DNA of 59,511 bases from an uncultured Maritimibacter sp. (GCA_913063035.1 CAJXYS010000018.1:1-59511), one strand, 5' to 3'. Positions 9,922-18,656 are shown, counted from the stretch's first letter. A program made the numbers and translations. Notes: generated from the sequence alone by a model not told the origin.

Positions 9922-10368
9922 ATGACCTCCATCCTGATTCTGAACGGCCCGAACCTGAACCTGCTCGGCCGGCGCCAGCCGGAGGTCTACGGCCATACCA
10001 CCCTGGCCGATATCGAGGCTCTCTGCCGCGCGCACGCCTCTGCCATCGGCGTCGACCTGGCCTTTGCGCAGTCCAATCACGAGGGCGCGCTGGTCGACGC
10101 GATCCACGAGGCCGTGGGCCGCCATGACGGGATCGTCCTGAACGCCGGCGCCTATACCCATACATCCGTCGCGCTCATGGACGCGATCGCCGGCGTCGAT
10201 TTGCCCGTGGTGGAGCTGCACCTGTCGAACATCCACGCGCGCGAGGCGTTCCGTCACAAGAGTTACATCGCCCCGGTGGCCGCCGGACAGATCTGCGGCT
10301 TCGGTCCACGCGGATACGTCCTGGCGATGGATGCCCTCGCCGGGCTCCTGGCGCCCGGAGCGAGCTGA
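9922..10368 (+). CDS. aroQ: Type II 3-dehydroquinate dehydratase
   Basis: A 148-aa enzyme of the shikimate pathway (3-dehydroquinate to 3-dehydroshikimate). The start is [20 protein letters not shown]; the ATG lies 10 nt after AAGGGA. Signature elements: [17 protein letters not shown] with the catalytic Arg and the lid Tyr, [25 protein letters not shown] and [19 protein letters not shown] with the active-site His. The length is exactly that of the family. A hairpin (AGGCTT/AAGCCT, 9901-9920) directly upstream holds the ribosome binding site in its loop. The stop overlaps the next gene by one base. Confidence 0.95.
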   Translation: MTSILILNGPNLNLLGRRQPEVYGHTTLADIEALCRAHASAIGVDLAFAQSNHEGALVDAIHEAVGRHDGIVLNAGAYTHTSVALMDAIAGVDLPVVELHLSNIHAREAFRHKSYIAPVAAGQICGFGPRGYVLAMDALAGLLAPGAS

Positions 10369-11144
10369 TGCGCGATACGGATGTGACTGTGAGCGCCTCG
10401 ACGCTTGAGCATATTCGCGAAATCACCCTCGCCCGGTCGATGGAAGACGTCTGGGCGCGGCATATCGACAAGATGGCCGAGTTCGGTTTCGACCGCATGA
10501 TCTATGGTTTCACGCGGTTTCGCAGCACGGTCACGATGGCCGACATGCACGACGCGGTGATCCTGACGAATCACAGCGAGGACTACCGCCGCGCCTATAT
10601 CGACGAGGGCCTCTACACCCAGGCCGCGATGGTTCGCTGGGCGGCTGAGAATCCCGGTGCGCTCAGCTGGGCCTATGCCGCGGAGCGGATGCAGCGCGGG
10701 CTGCTCTCGGACGAGGAACGGCGCGTGCTGGAGTTCAACCGCGCCCATGGCCTGACGGCCGGCTACACGATCAGCTTCAAGGGCGTCTCGGCGATCTCGA
10801 TCGGGGCCATCGGGCTCTGCGCGCGCTCCGGCATGAGCCAGGAGGCGGTCGACGCGCTCTGGGCCATTTCGGGCGGCGAGATCGTGGCGATGAACAACGT
10901 GATGCACCTGAAGCTGCTGCAGCTTCCCTACCGCAAGGGCGACCGGCTCTCGCCGCGCCAGCGCGAGGTGCTGCAATGGGTCGCCGACGGCAAGACCGTG
11001 CAGGACGTGGCCTGCGTCATGGGCCTGACCGCGGCAACGGTGGAAAAGCATCTGCGCCGCGCGCGCCAGGCCCTCGATGCCGAGACGACCGCCCATGCGA
11101 TCATGAAGGCGGCGATCCAGAACCAGATTTTCCTGATCGAGTGA
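10368..11144 (+). CDS. LuxR-family regulator, solo with non-canonical ligand pocket
   Basis: A 258-aa protein with an autoinducer-binding-like domain (residues about 20-175) and a LuxR HTH (about 193-250: LSPRQREVLQWVADGKT, TAATVEKHLRRARQAL). It starts at ATG overlapping the aroQ stop, so it is coupled to aroQ. Aligning Trp101 with TraR Trp85 puts Tyr73, Tyr77, Ala86 and Ala87 at TraR Trp57, Tyr61, Asp70 and Pro71. The Asp that bonds the acyl-homoserine lactone amide is thus missing. No luxI-type synthase is in the window. I infer a solo regulator with another or no ligand. The HTH assignment is firm; the ligand is unknown. Confidence 0.88.
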   Translation: MRDTDVTVSASTLEHIREITLARSMEDVWARHIDKMAEFGFDRMIYGFTRFRSTVTMADMHDAVILTNHSEDYRRAYIDEGLYTQAAMVRWAAENPGALSWAYAAERMQRGLLSDEERRVLEFNRAHGLTAGYTISFKGVSAISIGAIGLCARSGMSQEAVDALWAISGGEIVAMNNVMHLKLLQLPYRKGDRLSPRQREVLQWVADGKTVQDVACVMGLTAATVEKHLRRARQALDAETTAHAIMKAAIQNQIFLIE

Positions 11145-11297
11145 AAGCCCTCCTCACGCCGGGGGTATGGTTTCCCTTACTTTTGTGACGCAGGGTAACC
11201 TGTCATCCTGAGAAAGTTCCGTGAGTGGTGGCAATTGATGCCATCGAACATCCGGCGCCGGGTCCAGGTATTTCTGGCACGCGGTGGCCGGGTCCGG

Positions 11298-11328
11298 GAC
11301 CCCCGGATGCCGGGCAAGGGTCTTTTTT
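11298..11328 (+). terminator. Probable intrinsic terminator after the luxR gene
   Basis: A hairpin GACCC-CCGG-ATG-CCGG-GCAA-GGGTC followed by six T (11323-11328). It lies 154 bp after the stop codon. The intervening 11145-11297 is GC-rich, contains other short palindromes such as GGGTCCGGGACCC, and encodes nothing convincing. Confidence 0.5.
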
Positions 11329-11380
11329 CGGCCTGCGGCCCGGTGCATTGCCAATGCGGTCTTTCATCCCCAGACCCAGG

Positions 11381-11417
11381 CAAAATAAAACGGTGCCGCC
11401 CCCCGGGGCGGCACCGT
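11381..11417 (-). terminator. Intrinsic terminator of the rpsB-tsf operon
   Basis: Read on the minus strand: a strong stem ACGGTGCCG.../...CGGCACCGT with a C/G-rich apex, followed by TTTTATTTTG. It begins 26 bp after the tsf stop. This is a textbook rho-independent terminator. Confidence 0.85.
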
Positions 11418-11442
11418 CCATTTTCGTCCCGTCCGCGTCGGC

Positions 11443-12318
11443 TCAGTGGCCGGCGGCCTTCGCCACCTCGGCGGCGAAATCCTCTTCTTCCTTCTGGATG
11501 CCTTCGCCGACTTCCAGCCGGACGAAGCCGGTGATCTCGACGCCGGCCTCGGCGGCGGCCTCGCCCACGGTGACGTCCGGGTTGATGACGAATTTCTGTT
11601 TCAGAAGCGTGACTTCCTCGAAGAACTTGTTCATCCGGCCGACGATCATCTTCTCGATGACCTGCTCGGGCTTGCCGGATTCGCGCGCCTGCTCGGTCAG
11701 CACGGCCTTCTCGCGCTCGACCAGCGCCGGGTCGATGTCGTCTTCCGAGAGCGAGGCCGGGTTGGCGGCGGCGACGTGCATGGCGATCTGCTTGCCGATG
11801 CCGTTATCCGCGCCCTTGAGTCCGACCAGCACGCCGATCTTGCCCATGCCGTCGGTCACCTGGTTGTGGATATAGGCCGCGACGGCGTCGCCTTCGACCC
11901 TGGCCATCCGGCGCAGGGTCATGTTCTCGCCGATGGTGGCGATCTTGTCGGTCAGCGTGTCGGCCACGCTCTTGCCGCCGAGATCGGCCGCCTGCAGCGC
12001 CTCGAGATCGTCGGCGTTCAGCGCCGCCTTGGCGATGTCGTTCACCATCGCCTGGAACTCGGCGTTCTTGGCCACGAAGTCGGTCTCCGAGTTCACCTCG
12101 ACGGCGACGCCCGTGCCGCCCTCGACCGCCAGGGCGACCAGCCCCTCTGCCGCCGTGCGCCCGGATTTCTTGGCCGCCTTGGCCAGGCCCTTGGTGCGCA
12201 GCCAGTCCACGGCGGCTTCGAGATCACCGTCGGTTTCGGTCAGCGCCTTCTTCGCGTCCATCATGCCCGCACCGGTCTGGTCGCGGAGTTCTTTCACCTG
12301 CTTTGCGGTGATTGCCAT
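11443..12318 (-). CDS. tsf: Elongation factor Ts
   Basis: A 291-aa protein, the guanine-nucleotide exchange factor for EF-Tu. The N-terminal UBA-like domain [20 protein letters not shown] with [20 protein letters not shown] is diagnostic. The core has [10 protein letters not shown] (conserved TDFV motif contacting EF-Tu), [11 protein letters not shown] and the C-terminal [15 protein letters not shown] module. The length is normal for alphaproteobacteria. It lies downstream of rpsB with a 79-bp gap, the usual order, and is followed by a strong terminator. Confidence 0.98.
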   Translation of the reverse strand: MAITAKQVKELRDQTGAGMMDAKKALTETDGDLEAAVDWLRTKGLAKAAKKSGRTAAEGLVALAVEGGTGVAVEVNSETDFVAKNAEFQAMVNDIAKAALNADDLEALQAADLGGKSVADTLTDKIATIGENMTLRRMARVEGDAVAAYIHNQVTDGMGKIGVLVGLKGADNGIGKQIAMHVAAANPASLSEDDIDPALVEREKAVLTEQARESGKPEQVIEKMIVGRMNKFFEEVTLLKQKFVINPDVTVGEAAAEAGVEITGFVRLEVGEGIQKEEEDFAAEVAKAAGH

Positions 12319-12397
12319 GATCGGTCTCCTAAATGCTCGATTGCATCTCAGGCCGGGGCTTAGCCCGACCCTGTGTCTGTTTCGTGACGGGCTGGGC

Positions 12398-13201
12398 TCA
12401 GGCCTCGGCCTTGGGCTCTTCCCCGGCCGGGGTCTCGCCGGTGTCCGCGCCGGTCACGGCCTCTTCTTCCATGCCCTCGGCCAGTTCGCCGACATCGACG
12501 CCGGCCGCGCCCAGCTGGGCGGACATGCCGTCGAGCGCCGCGCGTGCCACGAGATCGCAGTAGAGCGAGATCGCGCGGGCGGCGTCGTCATTGCCCGGGA
12601 TGATGTAGTCCACGCCCTCGGGCGAGCAGTTGGTGTCGACCACGGCCACGACCGGGATGCCGAGCTTCTGGGCTTCGGCGATGGCCAGCTGCTCTTTCTT
12701 GACGTCGATGACGAAAAGCAGGTCGGGGATGCCACCCATCTCGCGGATACCGCCGAGCGACGCCTGCAGCTTGGCCTGCTCGCGCTCCATCCCGAGACGC
12801 TCTTTCTTGGTGAGGCCCTCCGCCCCGCCGTCGAGCCGCTCGTCCAGCTGCTTGAGCCGCGCGATGGAGTTCGACACGGTTTTCCAGTTGGTCAGCGTGC
12901 CGCCCAGCCACCGGTGATTCATGTAGTACTGCGCCGACTTCTCGGCCGCGTCGGCGATCGGACGCTGTGCCTGGCGCTTGGTGCCGACGAAGAGCAGGCG
13001 TCCGCCCTTGGACACGGTTTCGCGGATCACGTTGAGCGCGGCGTCCAGCATCGGGACCGTCTGCGTCAGGTCGACGATGTGGATGCCGTTCTTGTCCCCG
13101 TAGATGAACGGGGCCATGCGGGGGTTCCAGCGGTGGGTCTGGTGGCCGAAATGCACGCCAGCTTCAAGAAGCTGACGCAGCGAGAATTCAGGAAGCGCCA
13201 T
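12398..13201 (-). CDS. rpsB: 30S ribosomal protein S2
   Basis: A 267-aa S2 protein. Diagnostic stretches: [59 protein letters not shown] and [15 protein letters not shown]. An acidic C-terminal extension ([11 protein letters not shown]... with several Glu) is common in this lineage. The start has GGAAAGGATAT upstream. It is the first gene of the rpsB-tsf operon and is transcribed from a promoter about 110 bp upstream. Confidence 0.98.
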   Translation of the reverse strand: MALPEFSLRQLLEAGVHFGHQTHRWNPRMAPFIYGDKNGIHIVDLTQTVPMLDAALNVIRETVSKGGRLLFVGTKRQAQRPIADAAEKSAQYYMNHRWLGGTLTNWKTVSNSIARLKQLDERLDGGAEGLTKKERLGMEREQAKLQASLGGIREMGGIPDLLFVIDVKKEQLAIAEAQKLGIPVVAVVDTNCSPEGVDYIIPGNDDAARAISLYCDLVARAALDGMSAQLGAAGVDVGELAEGMEEEAVTGADTGETPAGEEPKAEA

Positions 13202-13318
13202 ATCCTATCCTTTCCGGTTTGCGCCTTGGCGGGGCTTCAGGGCATCTGCCCAACCGGCGGACCTTGCGGGATGTCTCCCCGCGCGGCCCAGACCCCGCCT
13301 GCGGATTTCAGTGGCGTG

Positions 13319-13347
13319 CCATTACTCCATGCCGGGAGGGTTGGCAA
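13319..13347 (-). promoter_or_regulatory. Promoter of rpsB-tsf
   Basis: On the minus strand TTGCCA (13342-13347), a 17-bp spacer, then TAATGG (13319-13324). Predicted start near 13312, giving a leader of about 110 nt. I did not recognise a known S2 autoregulatory leader structure in it. Confidence 0.55.
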
Positions 13348-13426
13348 GCCCGTATCGGTCACATGCGCCCGCCCTGCCCCGCAGTCAAGGCTTGCCGTGC
13401 GGCGCGGTCCACGGCAAAACCTGTCC

Positions 13427-14317
13427 ATGACCGGGCCCGACATCCTCTGTATCGGTTCCGTCCTCTGGGACGTGATCGGCCGCGCCGGCGTGACGATGAG
13501 CCATGGCGCCGACATGCCGGGCCGGATCACCCGGCTGCCGGGCGGCGTCGCGATGAACATCGCCATGACGCTGCGGCGGATGGGGATGCGCCCGGCCCTT
13601 CTGACCGCGCTCGGCACCGATCCCGAGGGGCGCGACCTGCTGGCGGCCGCGCGTGCGCTGGGGCTCGACACCGACCATGTCCACGTGGCCGAGGACCTGC
13701 CCACCGACCGCTACATGGCCGTCGAGGGCGCCAACGGGCTGATCGCCGCCATCGCCGATGCGCGCTCGCTCGAGGCAGCGGGCGACCGGATCCTCGCGCC
13801 GCTCGCGGACGGGCGGCTGGGCAGCGCGGCGGCGCCCTGGGCCGGCCCCGTGGCGCTCGACGGGAACCTCACGGGGGCGCTGATGGCCGAGATCGCCGAC
13901 AGCCCGCTCTTCGCGGCCGCCGATCTCCGCGTGGCGCCGGCCTCGCCCGGCAAGGCCGACCGGTTGCGGCCGTTCCTGGCCCATCCGCGCGCAACGCTCT
14001 ACGTCAACCTCGAGGAGGCCGGGCTGCTTCTCGGCGGGCGCCCGGCCACGGCCGGGGACGCCGCAGCCGCGCTGGTGGCACGCGGGCTCGCGCGGGCGCT
14101 CGTCACCCATGGCGGCGATCCGGCTGCCGACGCGACGGCCGAAGGCGTGGTCACCCGTCCCCCGCCCGAGGTCACCGTCGCCCGCGTGACGGGGGCCGGC
14201 GACACCTTCATGGCCGCCCATATCGCCGCCGGGCGGCAGACGGCGGATCGCGGCGCCGCGCTCGACGCCGCGCTCGCTGCCGCGGCCGCCTATATTTCCA
14301 GCGAGAAGAACCCGTGA
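13427..14317 (+). CDS. psuK: PfkB-family carbohydrate kinase, probable pseudouridine kinase
   Basis: A 296-aa ribokinase-fold protein starting MTGPDILCIGSVLWDVIGRAG. It has the N-terminal substrate-binding GG of LPGGVAMNIAMTLRRMG and the C-terminal PfkB signature VTGAGDTFMAAH, whose Asp is the catalytic base. The start of psuG overlaps its last codons (GTGA), so the two are coupled. PsuK phosphorylates pseudouridine to the 5'-phosphate, which PsuG then splits. The kinase family is certain from motifs; the pseudouridine specificity is inferred from the coupling to psuG. Confidence 0.85.
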   Translation: MTGPDILCIGSVLWDVIGRAGVTMSHGADMPGRITRLPGGVAMNIAMTLRRMGMRPALLTALGTDPEGRDLLAAARALGLDTDHVHVAEDLPTDRYMAVEGANGLIAAIADARSLEAAGDRILAPLADGRLGSAAAPWAGPVALDGNLTGALMAEIADSPLFAAADLRVAPASPGKADRLRPFLAHPRATLYVNLEEAGLLLGGRPATAGDAAAALVARGLARALVTHGGDPAADATAEGVVTRPPPEVTVARVTGAGDTFMAAHIAAGRQTADRGAALDAALAAAAAYISSEKNP

Positions 14318-15225
14318 GCCTGCCCCTGACCCGCTCCGCCGAGGTGGCCGAGGCACAGGCCGCGGGCCGCGGTGTCGTCGCGCTCGAGAGCACGATCATC
14401 ACCCATGGCATGCCCTGGCCCCGCAATGTCGAGACCGCCCGCGCCGTCGAGGACGCGGTGCGCGCGGCCGGCGCGGTGCCGGCCACCGTCGCCGTGATCG
14501 CGGGGCGGATCCATGTCGGCCTCGAGCCCGGCACCCTGGACGCGTTGGCGCAGACGAAGGACGTCCGCAAGCTCAGCCGGGCCGATCTCGCCGCCTGGGT
14601 CGCGGCGGGCGGCACCGGGGCCACGACGGTCGCCGCGACGATGATCTGCGCGCGCCTGGCCGGGATCGCGGTCTTCGCCACCGGGGGGATCGGCGGGGTG
14701 CACCGAGGTGCGGAGGACAGTTTCGACATCTCGGCCGACCTGCGCGAGCTGGCCGAGACGCCGGTCACGGTGGTCGCGGCGGGGGCGAAAGCGATCCTCG
14801 ACCTGCCGAAGACCCTCGAGATGCTCGAGACGCTGGGCGTGCCGGTGATCGGCTATCGCACGGACGACTTCCCGGCCTTCTGGTCGCGCGCCTCGGGGCT
14901 GGCCGCGCCGATCCGGATGGACACCCCGGCCGAGATCGCCGCGGCCCACCGGATGCGCGCGGCGATGGCCCTGCCGGGCGGGCAGCTGGTGGCCAACCCG
15001 ATCCCGCACGCGGCCGAGATACCGGCCGAGCGGCTCGCGCCGGTGATCGCCGCGGCCCAGGCCGAGGCCGCGGAAGCCGGGATCACGGGCAAGGCGGTCA
15101 CGCCGTTTCTGCTGTCGCGGATATTCGAACTGACCGAGGGCCGGTCGCTCGAGGCCAATATCGCGCTGGTGCTCAACAACGCGCGCCTCGCCGCCGCGAT
15201 CGCGGCCGAGATCGCCCGCGGCTGA
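14314..15225 (+). CDS. psuG: Pseudouridine-5'-phosphate glycosidase
   Basis: A 303-aa enzyme that cleaves the C-glycosidic bond of pseudouridine 5'-phosphate into uracil and ribose 5-phosphate. GTG start overlapping the kinase stop by 4 bp. Family hallmarks: VALESTIITHGMPWPRNVETA (catalytic Glu), GTGATTVAATM, FATGGIGGVHRGAEDSFDISADL (Mn site), AGAKAILDLPKT with the catalytic Lys, and NPIPHAAEIP. The length is normal. Together with psuK it forms a two-gene salvage and catabolic module for pseudouridine from RNA turnover. Confidence 0.95.
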   Translation: MSLPLTRSAEVAEAQAAGRGVVALESTIITHGMPWPRNVETARAVEDAVRAAGAVPATVAVIAGRIHVGLEPGTLDALAQTKDVRKLSRADLAAWVAAGGTGATTVAATMICARLAGIAVFATGGIGGVHRGAEDSFDISADLRELAETPVTVVAAGAKAILDLPKTLEMLETLGVPVIGYRTDDFPAFWSRASGLAAPIRMDTPAEIAAAHRMRAAMALPGGQLVANPIPHAAEIPAERLAPVIAAAQAEAAEAGITGKAVTPFLLSRIFELTEGRSLEANIALVLNNARLAAAIAAEIARG

Positions 15226-15357
15226 CGCCGCGCCCGGCCCGGCGGCATAACTGCCGCATTTTGAGGCAGGGACCGGTCCGCGCGCATCGCAGGGTGTGCT
15301 AGTTGTTGTTTTGACATGCGCCCATGCGTAAATACCCGGAAGGTAGCCGGAGGCCCC

Positions 15358-16068
15358 ATGACGGACGACGAGCATAGCAGCGGACTGGAACCGCGCCGCA
15401 AGCGGCCGGGTCTCTTCGCGTCGCTGCGCGCGAATTTCCTGACCGGGCTCGTCGTCGTCGCGCCGGTCGGCCTGACGCTCTACCTCGTCTGGTGGACCAT
15501 CGGCGTGATCGACGCCTGGGTGCTGCCATGGGTGCCCGCGCGCTACCAGCCCTCGACCTATATCGGGATCGATGTCCGCGGCGTCGGCGTCATCATCTTC
15601 TTCATCTTCACGATGGTGGTGGGCTGGATGGCCAAGGGGCTGATCGGGCGCACCTTCATCGGCTGGGGCGAGCGCCTGGTCGAGCGGATGCCGATCGTGC
15701 GCACCCTCTACGGCGGGCTGAAGCAGATCGCCGAGACGGTGCTGAGCCAGACCGATTCCAATTTCGAGAAGGCCTGCCTGCTGGAATACCCGCGGCGCGG
15801 GATCTGGGCGATCGCCTTCGTCTCGACCCGCGCGAAGGGCGAGGTGGCCCACCGCATCCCGGTCGATGACCAGATGCTGTCGGTCTTCCTGCCGACGACC
15901 CCCAACCCGACCTCGGGCTTCCTGCTCTTCGTGCCCCGCGAGGACGTGATCATGCTGGACATGTCGGTGGAAGACGCCGCCAAGCTGGTGATCTCGGCCG
16001 GGCTCGTCTACCCCAACCCCAAGGATCCGACCCGCCCCGCCGAGGCACACCCGGCCGCCGCCGAGTAA
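15358..16068 (+). CDS. DUF502 family membrane protein
   Basis: A 236-aa protein starting MTDDEHSSGLEPRRK (GCCGGAGG just upstream). It shows the DUF502 pattern: a basic cytoplasmic start, LRANFLTGLVVVAPVGLTLYLVWW as first helix, then VGVIIFFIFTMVVGWMAKGL as second helix, followed by GERLVERMPIVRTLYGGLKQI, and a soluble domain with TTPNPTSGFLLFVPRED. The family is widespread in bacteria and plants (LIKE-COV in Arabidopsis); the bacterial function is unknown. The next gene starts 9 bp after the stop. Confidence 0.85.
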   Translation: MTDDEHSSGLEPRRKRPGLFASLRANFLTGLVVVAPVGLTLYLVWWTIGVIDAWVLPWVPARYQPSTYIGIDVRGVGVIIFFIFTMVVGWMAKGLIGRTFIGWGERLVERMPIVRTLYGGLKQIAETVLSQTDSNFEKACLLEYPRRGIWAIAFVSTRAKGEVAHRIPVDDQMLSVFLPTTPNPTSGFLLFVPREDVIMLDMSVEDAAKLVISAGLVYPNPKDPTRPAEAHPAAAE

Positions 16069-16076
16069 CCGCGCGC

Positions 16077-16688
16077 ATGTTCGGTGCCGCCGTCACGGGC
16101 TACCTGACCGCCCTGTCCCTGATCCTGGCCATCGGGGCGCAGAACGCCTTCGTGCTGCGCCAGGGCCTGATGCGGCGCCACGTCTTGGCGCTGGTGCTGT
16201 TCTGCGCGGTCTCCGACGCGGTGCTGATCACCGCGGGCGTTCTGGGCTTCGGGCGGCTGGTCGCGCTCTGGCCCGGCTTTCCGACGATCATGGCCCTGGC
16301 GGGCGCGGCGTTCCTGGTCGTTTACGGACTGCTGCGCTTCCGTGACGCCTGGATCGGCAGCTACAGCCTGGACCTCGACGGGGGCGGCAGCGGGTTCTGG
16401 CCGACCATGCTGACTGCCGCGGCGATCACCTGGGCCAATCCGCATGTCTATCTCGACACCCTGGGCCTGATCGGTGCGATCTCGACCCAATACGCCCCCG
16501 CGGCCGAAAAAGCCGCCTTTGCCACCGCGGCCGTCGCGGCGTCCTTCACCTTCTTCTTCGCCCTCGGCTACGGCGCGCGGCTGCTGGCGCCGGTGATGCG
16601 CACGCCGCGCACATGGCGCGTTCTCGACGCAGGGATCGGCGCCGTGATGTGGGCGATCGCCGCGGGGCTTCTGGCGTCGGTTTTCTAA
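16077..16688 (+). CDS. LysE/ArgO-type amino acid exporter
   Basis: A 203-aa inner membrane protein with about six hydrophobic segments. The N-terminal LSLILAIGAQNAFVLRQGL is the LysE/ArgO signature (GAQNxxVLxQG), and the C-terminal half has AAITWANPHVYLDT (the conserved NPxxYLD). It resembles ArgO/LysE (basic amino acid export) more than the RhtB branch. It follows the DUF502 gene by 8 bp and is probably cotranscribed. Its TAA overlaps the convergent stop of the entericidin-like gene. The actual substrate cannot be read from sequence. Confidence 0.85.
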   Translation: MFGAAVTGYLTALSLILAIGAQNAFVLRQGLMRRHVLALVLFCAVSDAVLITAGVLGFGRLVALWPGFPTIMALAGAAFLVVYGLLRFRDAWIGSYSLDLDGGGSGFWPTMLTAAAITWANPHVYLDTLGLIGAISTQYAPAAEKAAFATAAVAASFTFFFALGYGARLLAPVMRTPRTWRVLDAGIGAVMWAIAAGLLASVF

Positions 16689-16798
16689 AAGGCGCTGCGT
16701 ACCGCGCGGGCCCCGTCGGAAATGTCGCGCCCGAACCCCTCGACCGTGCCGCAGGACGCGAGCGCGAGGCAAGCGGCCAAGAGAACAATCCGTCTCAC
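16685..16798 (-). CDS. Entericidin-like small lipoprotein (37 aa)
   Basis: A very short gene with GTG start preceded by GAGGAGG at 8-nt spacing; the SD lies in the last codons of the upstream gene. The peptide is MRRIVLLAACLALASCGTVE followed by GFGRDISDGARAVRSAF. LASC is a lipobox, and the G-T-V-x-G-x-G-x-D-I core with the Ala/Arg tail matches the entericidin EcnA/B family of outer-membrane-associated lipopeptides. In E. coli EcnA is described as antidote and EcnB as toxin; here only one copy is seen. It lies 4 bp after the YejA-like gene, so it is likely its operon mate. Confidence is high for the coding call, moderate for the function. Confidence 0.78.
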   Translation of the reverse strand: MRRIVLLAACLALASCGTVEGFGRDISDGARAVRSAF

Positions 16799-16802
16799 CT
16801 GT

Positions 16803-18617
16803 CTATTCCTCCTCATACCACCAGACATCCGGCTGAAAGCCGATCCAGTCGCCATACATCGGCAATGTGTCCGGATACTTCAGCCGGGCCGAATGCGCCA
16901 GCCGCGAGATATTCGAGTACCAGATCGGGATCACGTAGCGCCCCGACATCAGGATGCGGTCGAGCGCCCTGACCGCGGCGACGAAGTCTTCGCGGCTTTC
17001 CGACGAGAGCAGCCGGTCGATCATCGCGTCGGCGGCCGGGCTGCCGATGCCCATCCAGTTGCGGGTGCCGGGTTTCTCGACGCCCTCCGACCCCCAGTAG
17101 AGCCGTTGCTCGTTGCCGGGGCTCAGCGACAGGCCCCGCCGGTAATAGGCCATGTCGAAATCATAGGTGTTGGTCCGTTCGGTGTACTGCGCGTCGTCGA
17201 CGGTGCTGACCTGCGGATCGATCCCGAGCCGGGCCAGCGCGCGGGTGTAGATATCTATGATCGATTGGTTCTCCTGCGCGCCCACCTTGAGCAGGATCTC
17301 GAAGCGGAAGGGCGCCCCGTCGGCGTCTTTCAGCACCCCGTCCTGGACCGTCCAGCCCGCCTCCGCCAGGAGCCGGACCGCCTTGCGCAGATTGCCCCGG
17401 TTGCGTTCCGTCCCGTCCGAGACCGGCAGGCTGTAGCCGTCCAGCGCGCCCGGCGGCAAGGTGTCGGCGTAGGGTGCGAGCAACGCACGCACCCGGCCCT
17501 CGGCCGGTCCCGGCCGCATGCCCAGCACCGAGTTGTCGAAATAGGACTGGATGCGCGGCTGGGTGCCGCCGTTGAGCGTCTGGTTGATGAACTCGAAGTT
17601 GAAGGCATGGATCATCGCCGCGCGCACCCGCCAATCCGCGAAGACGTCGCGCCGCGTGTTCATCACGAACCCGGAGATGCCCGTCGGGCGCTGATGCGGG
17701 ATCTCGGATTTCACGATGCGCCCGTCAGCGATCGCGGGGAAGTCGTAGGCGCTCTCCCACTTGGCCGCGTTCCATTCCCGGTAACTGGTGACCGCGCCGG
17801 CCTTGAACGCCTCGAACACCACGCTGCCGTCGCCGAAATACTCGTAGCGGATCTCGTCGAGATTGTGCCGCCCGCGGTTGAAGGGCAGATCCCGGCCCCA
17901 GTATTGCGGATCGCGCTTCAGGCTGAGGAACCGGCCCGGCTCGAAATCTGCCACGACGTAGGGACCCGAGGCGATCGGCACCTCGAGCGAGCTTTCATCG
18001 AAGGGCCGGTCGGCCCATTGCGCCTTCTTCAGGATCGGCCGGAGTCCCAGGATCAGCGGCAGCTCGCGATCGATGCTGTTGAAGGTGATCCGGAGCGTGC
18101 GCGGGCCGGTCTGTTCCATCCCCGCGATCTTCGACCAGGCGGCGTGATAACGGGGATGCCCCGCGGTCCCGAGCGTCTCGAAGGACCACATCACGTCCTC
18201 GACCGTGACCGGCGTGCCGTCCGAGAAGGCGGCCTCGGCGCGCAGTGTGAAGGCGACCCATTCCCGATTCGGGCCGGTCTCCACCGATTCGGCGAGCAGC
18301 CCGTAAAGCGTGAAGGGTTCGTCCCAGCTGCGCCCCATCAGGGTCTCGTACATATGCGCCCGCACCCCCCAGGGGGCGCGGCCCTTGACGATCCACGGAT
18401 TGAGGCTGTCGAAGCCGCCCGCCTCGCCGAAAACGATCCGCCCGCCCTTCGGCGCGTCGGGGTTCGCATAGGGCAGCGACACAAAATCAGGTGGCAGCGC
18501 GGGCGCCCCATACATAGCTATGCCATGCCGCGGCTCGGCCGTGGCCGCCGATGCAAGAACCAGGCCCGCCGCCGCGGCGGCGGCGAGGACCCGGCGCGTC
18601 CGTCCTGTCCAACTCAT
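16803..18617 (-). CDS. YejA-like extracellular solute-binding protein (peptide ABC transporter)
   Basis: A 604-aa periplasmic binding protein of the SBP_bac_5 family. Start chosen at MSWTGRTRRVLAAAAAAGLV (AGGG 9 nt upstream); two earlier starts in frame (an ATG at 18626, a TTG at 18635) are possible. A Sec signal peptide ends near ASAATAEPRHG. The mature N terminus GIAMYGAPALPPDFVSLPYA with NPDAPKGGR is typical of the YejA / microcin C-importer subgroup. The family's SDGTPVTVEDVMWSFETL and the C-terminal DWIGFQPDVWWYEEE are present. No permease or ATPase gene is next to it, so it must share a transporter encoded elsewhere. Confidence 0.9.
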   Translation of the reverse strand: MSWTGRTRRVLAAAAAAGLVLASAATAEPRHGIAMYGAPALPPDFVSLPYANPDAPKGGRIVFGEAGGFDSLNPWIVKGRAPWGVRAHMYETLMGRSWDEPFTLYGLLAESVETGPNREWVAFTLRAEAAFSDGTPVTVEDVMWSFETLGTAGHPRYHAAWSKIAGMEQTGPRTLRITFNSIDRELPLILGLRPILKKAQWADRPFDESSLEVPIASGPYVVADFEPGRFLSLKRDPQYWGRDLPFNRGRHNLDEIRYEYFGDGSVVFEAFKAGAVTSYREWNAAKWESAYDFPAIADGRIVKSEIPHQRPTGISGFVMNTRRDVFADWRVRAAMIHAFNFEFINQTLNGGTQPRIQSYFDNSVLGMRPGPAEGRVRALLAPYADTLPPGALDGYSLPVSDGTERNRGNLRKAVRLLAEAGWTVQDGVLKDADGAPFRFEILLKVGAQENQSIIDIYTRALARLGIDPQVSTVDDAQYTERTNTYDFDMAYYRRGLSLSPGNEQRLYWGSEGVEKPGTRNWMGIGSPAADAMIDRLLSSESREDFVAAVRALDRILMSGRYVIPIWYSNISRLAHSARLKYPDTLPMYGDWIGFQPDVWWYEEE

Positions 18618-18656
18618 GATGCACATCCCTGTCAAACTGCCCGAGGCCTCGGGGTC

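Noticed and set aside
11145-11442. Short ORFs of 66-99 codons in the luxR-tsf gap
   Set aside because: They run through terminator hairpins and GC-rich palindromes, have no ribosome site and low-complexity Pro/Gly/Arg composition.
13202-13312. Known ribosomal-protein leader in front of rpsB
   Set aside because: The leader is about 110 nt and can form GC hairpins, but I could not match it to a described S2 autoregulatory structure.
13219-14313. In-frame 5' extension of psuG through the psuK region
   Set aside because: It is an out-of-frame reading of psuK, rich in Arg/Gly; the GTG at 14314 gives the exact PsuG length.
15311-15339. Perfect TTGACA upstream of the DUF502 gene
   Set aside because: No reasonable -10 occurs at 16-18 bp; the sequence there is ACCCGG. 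I did not list it as a promoter.
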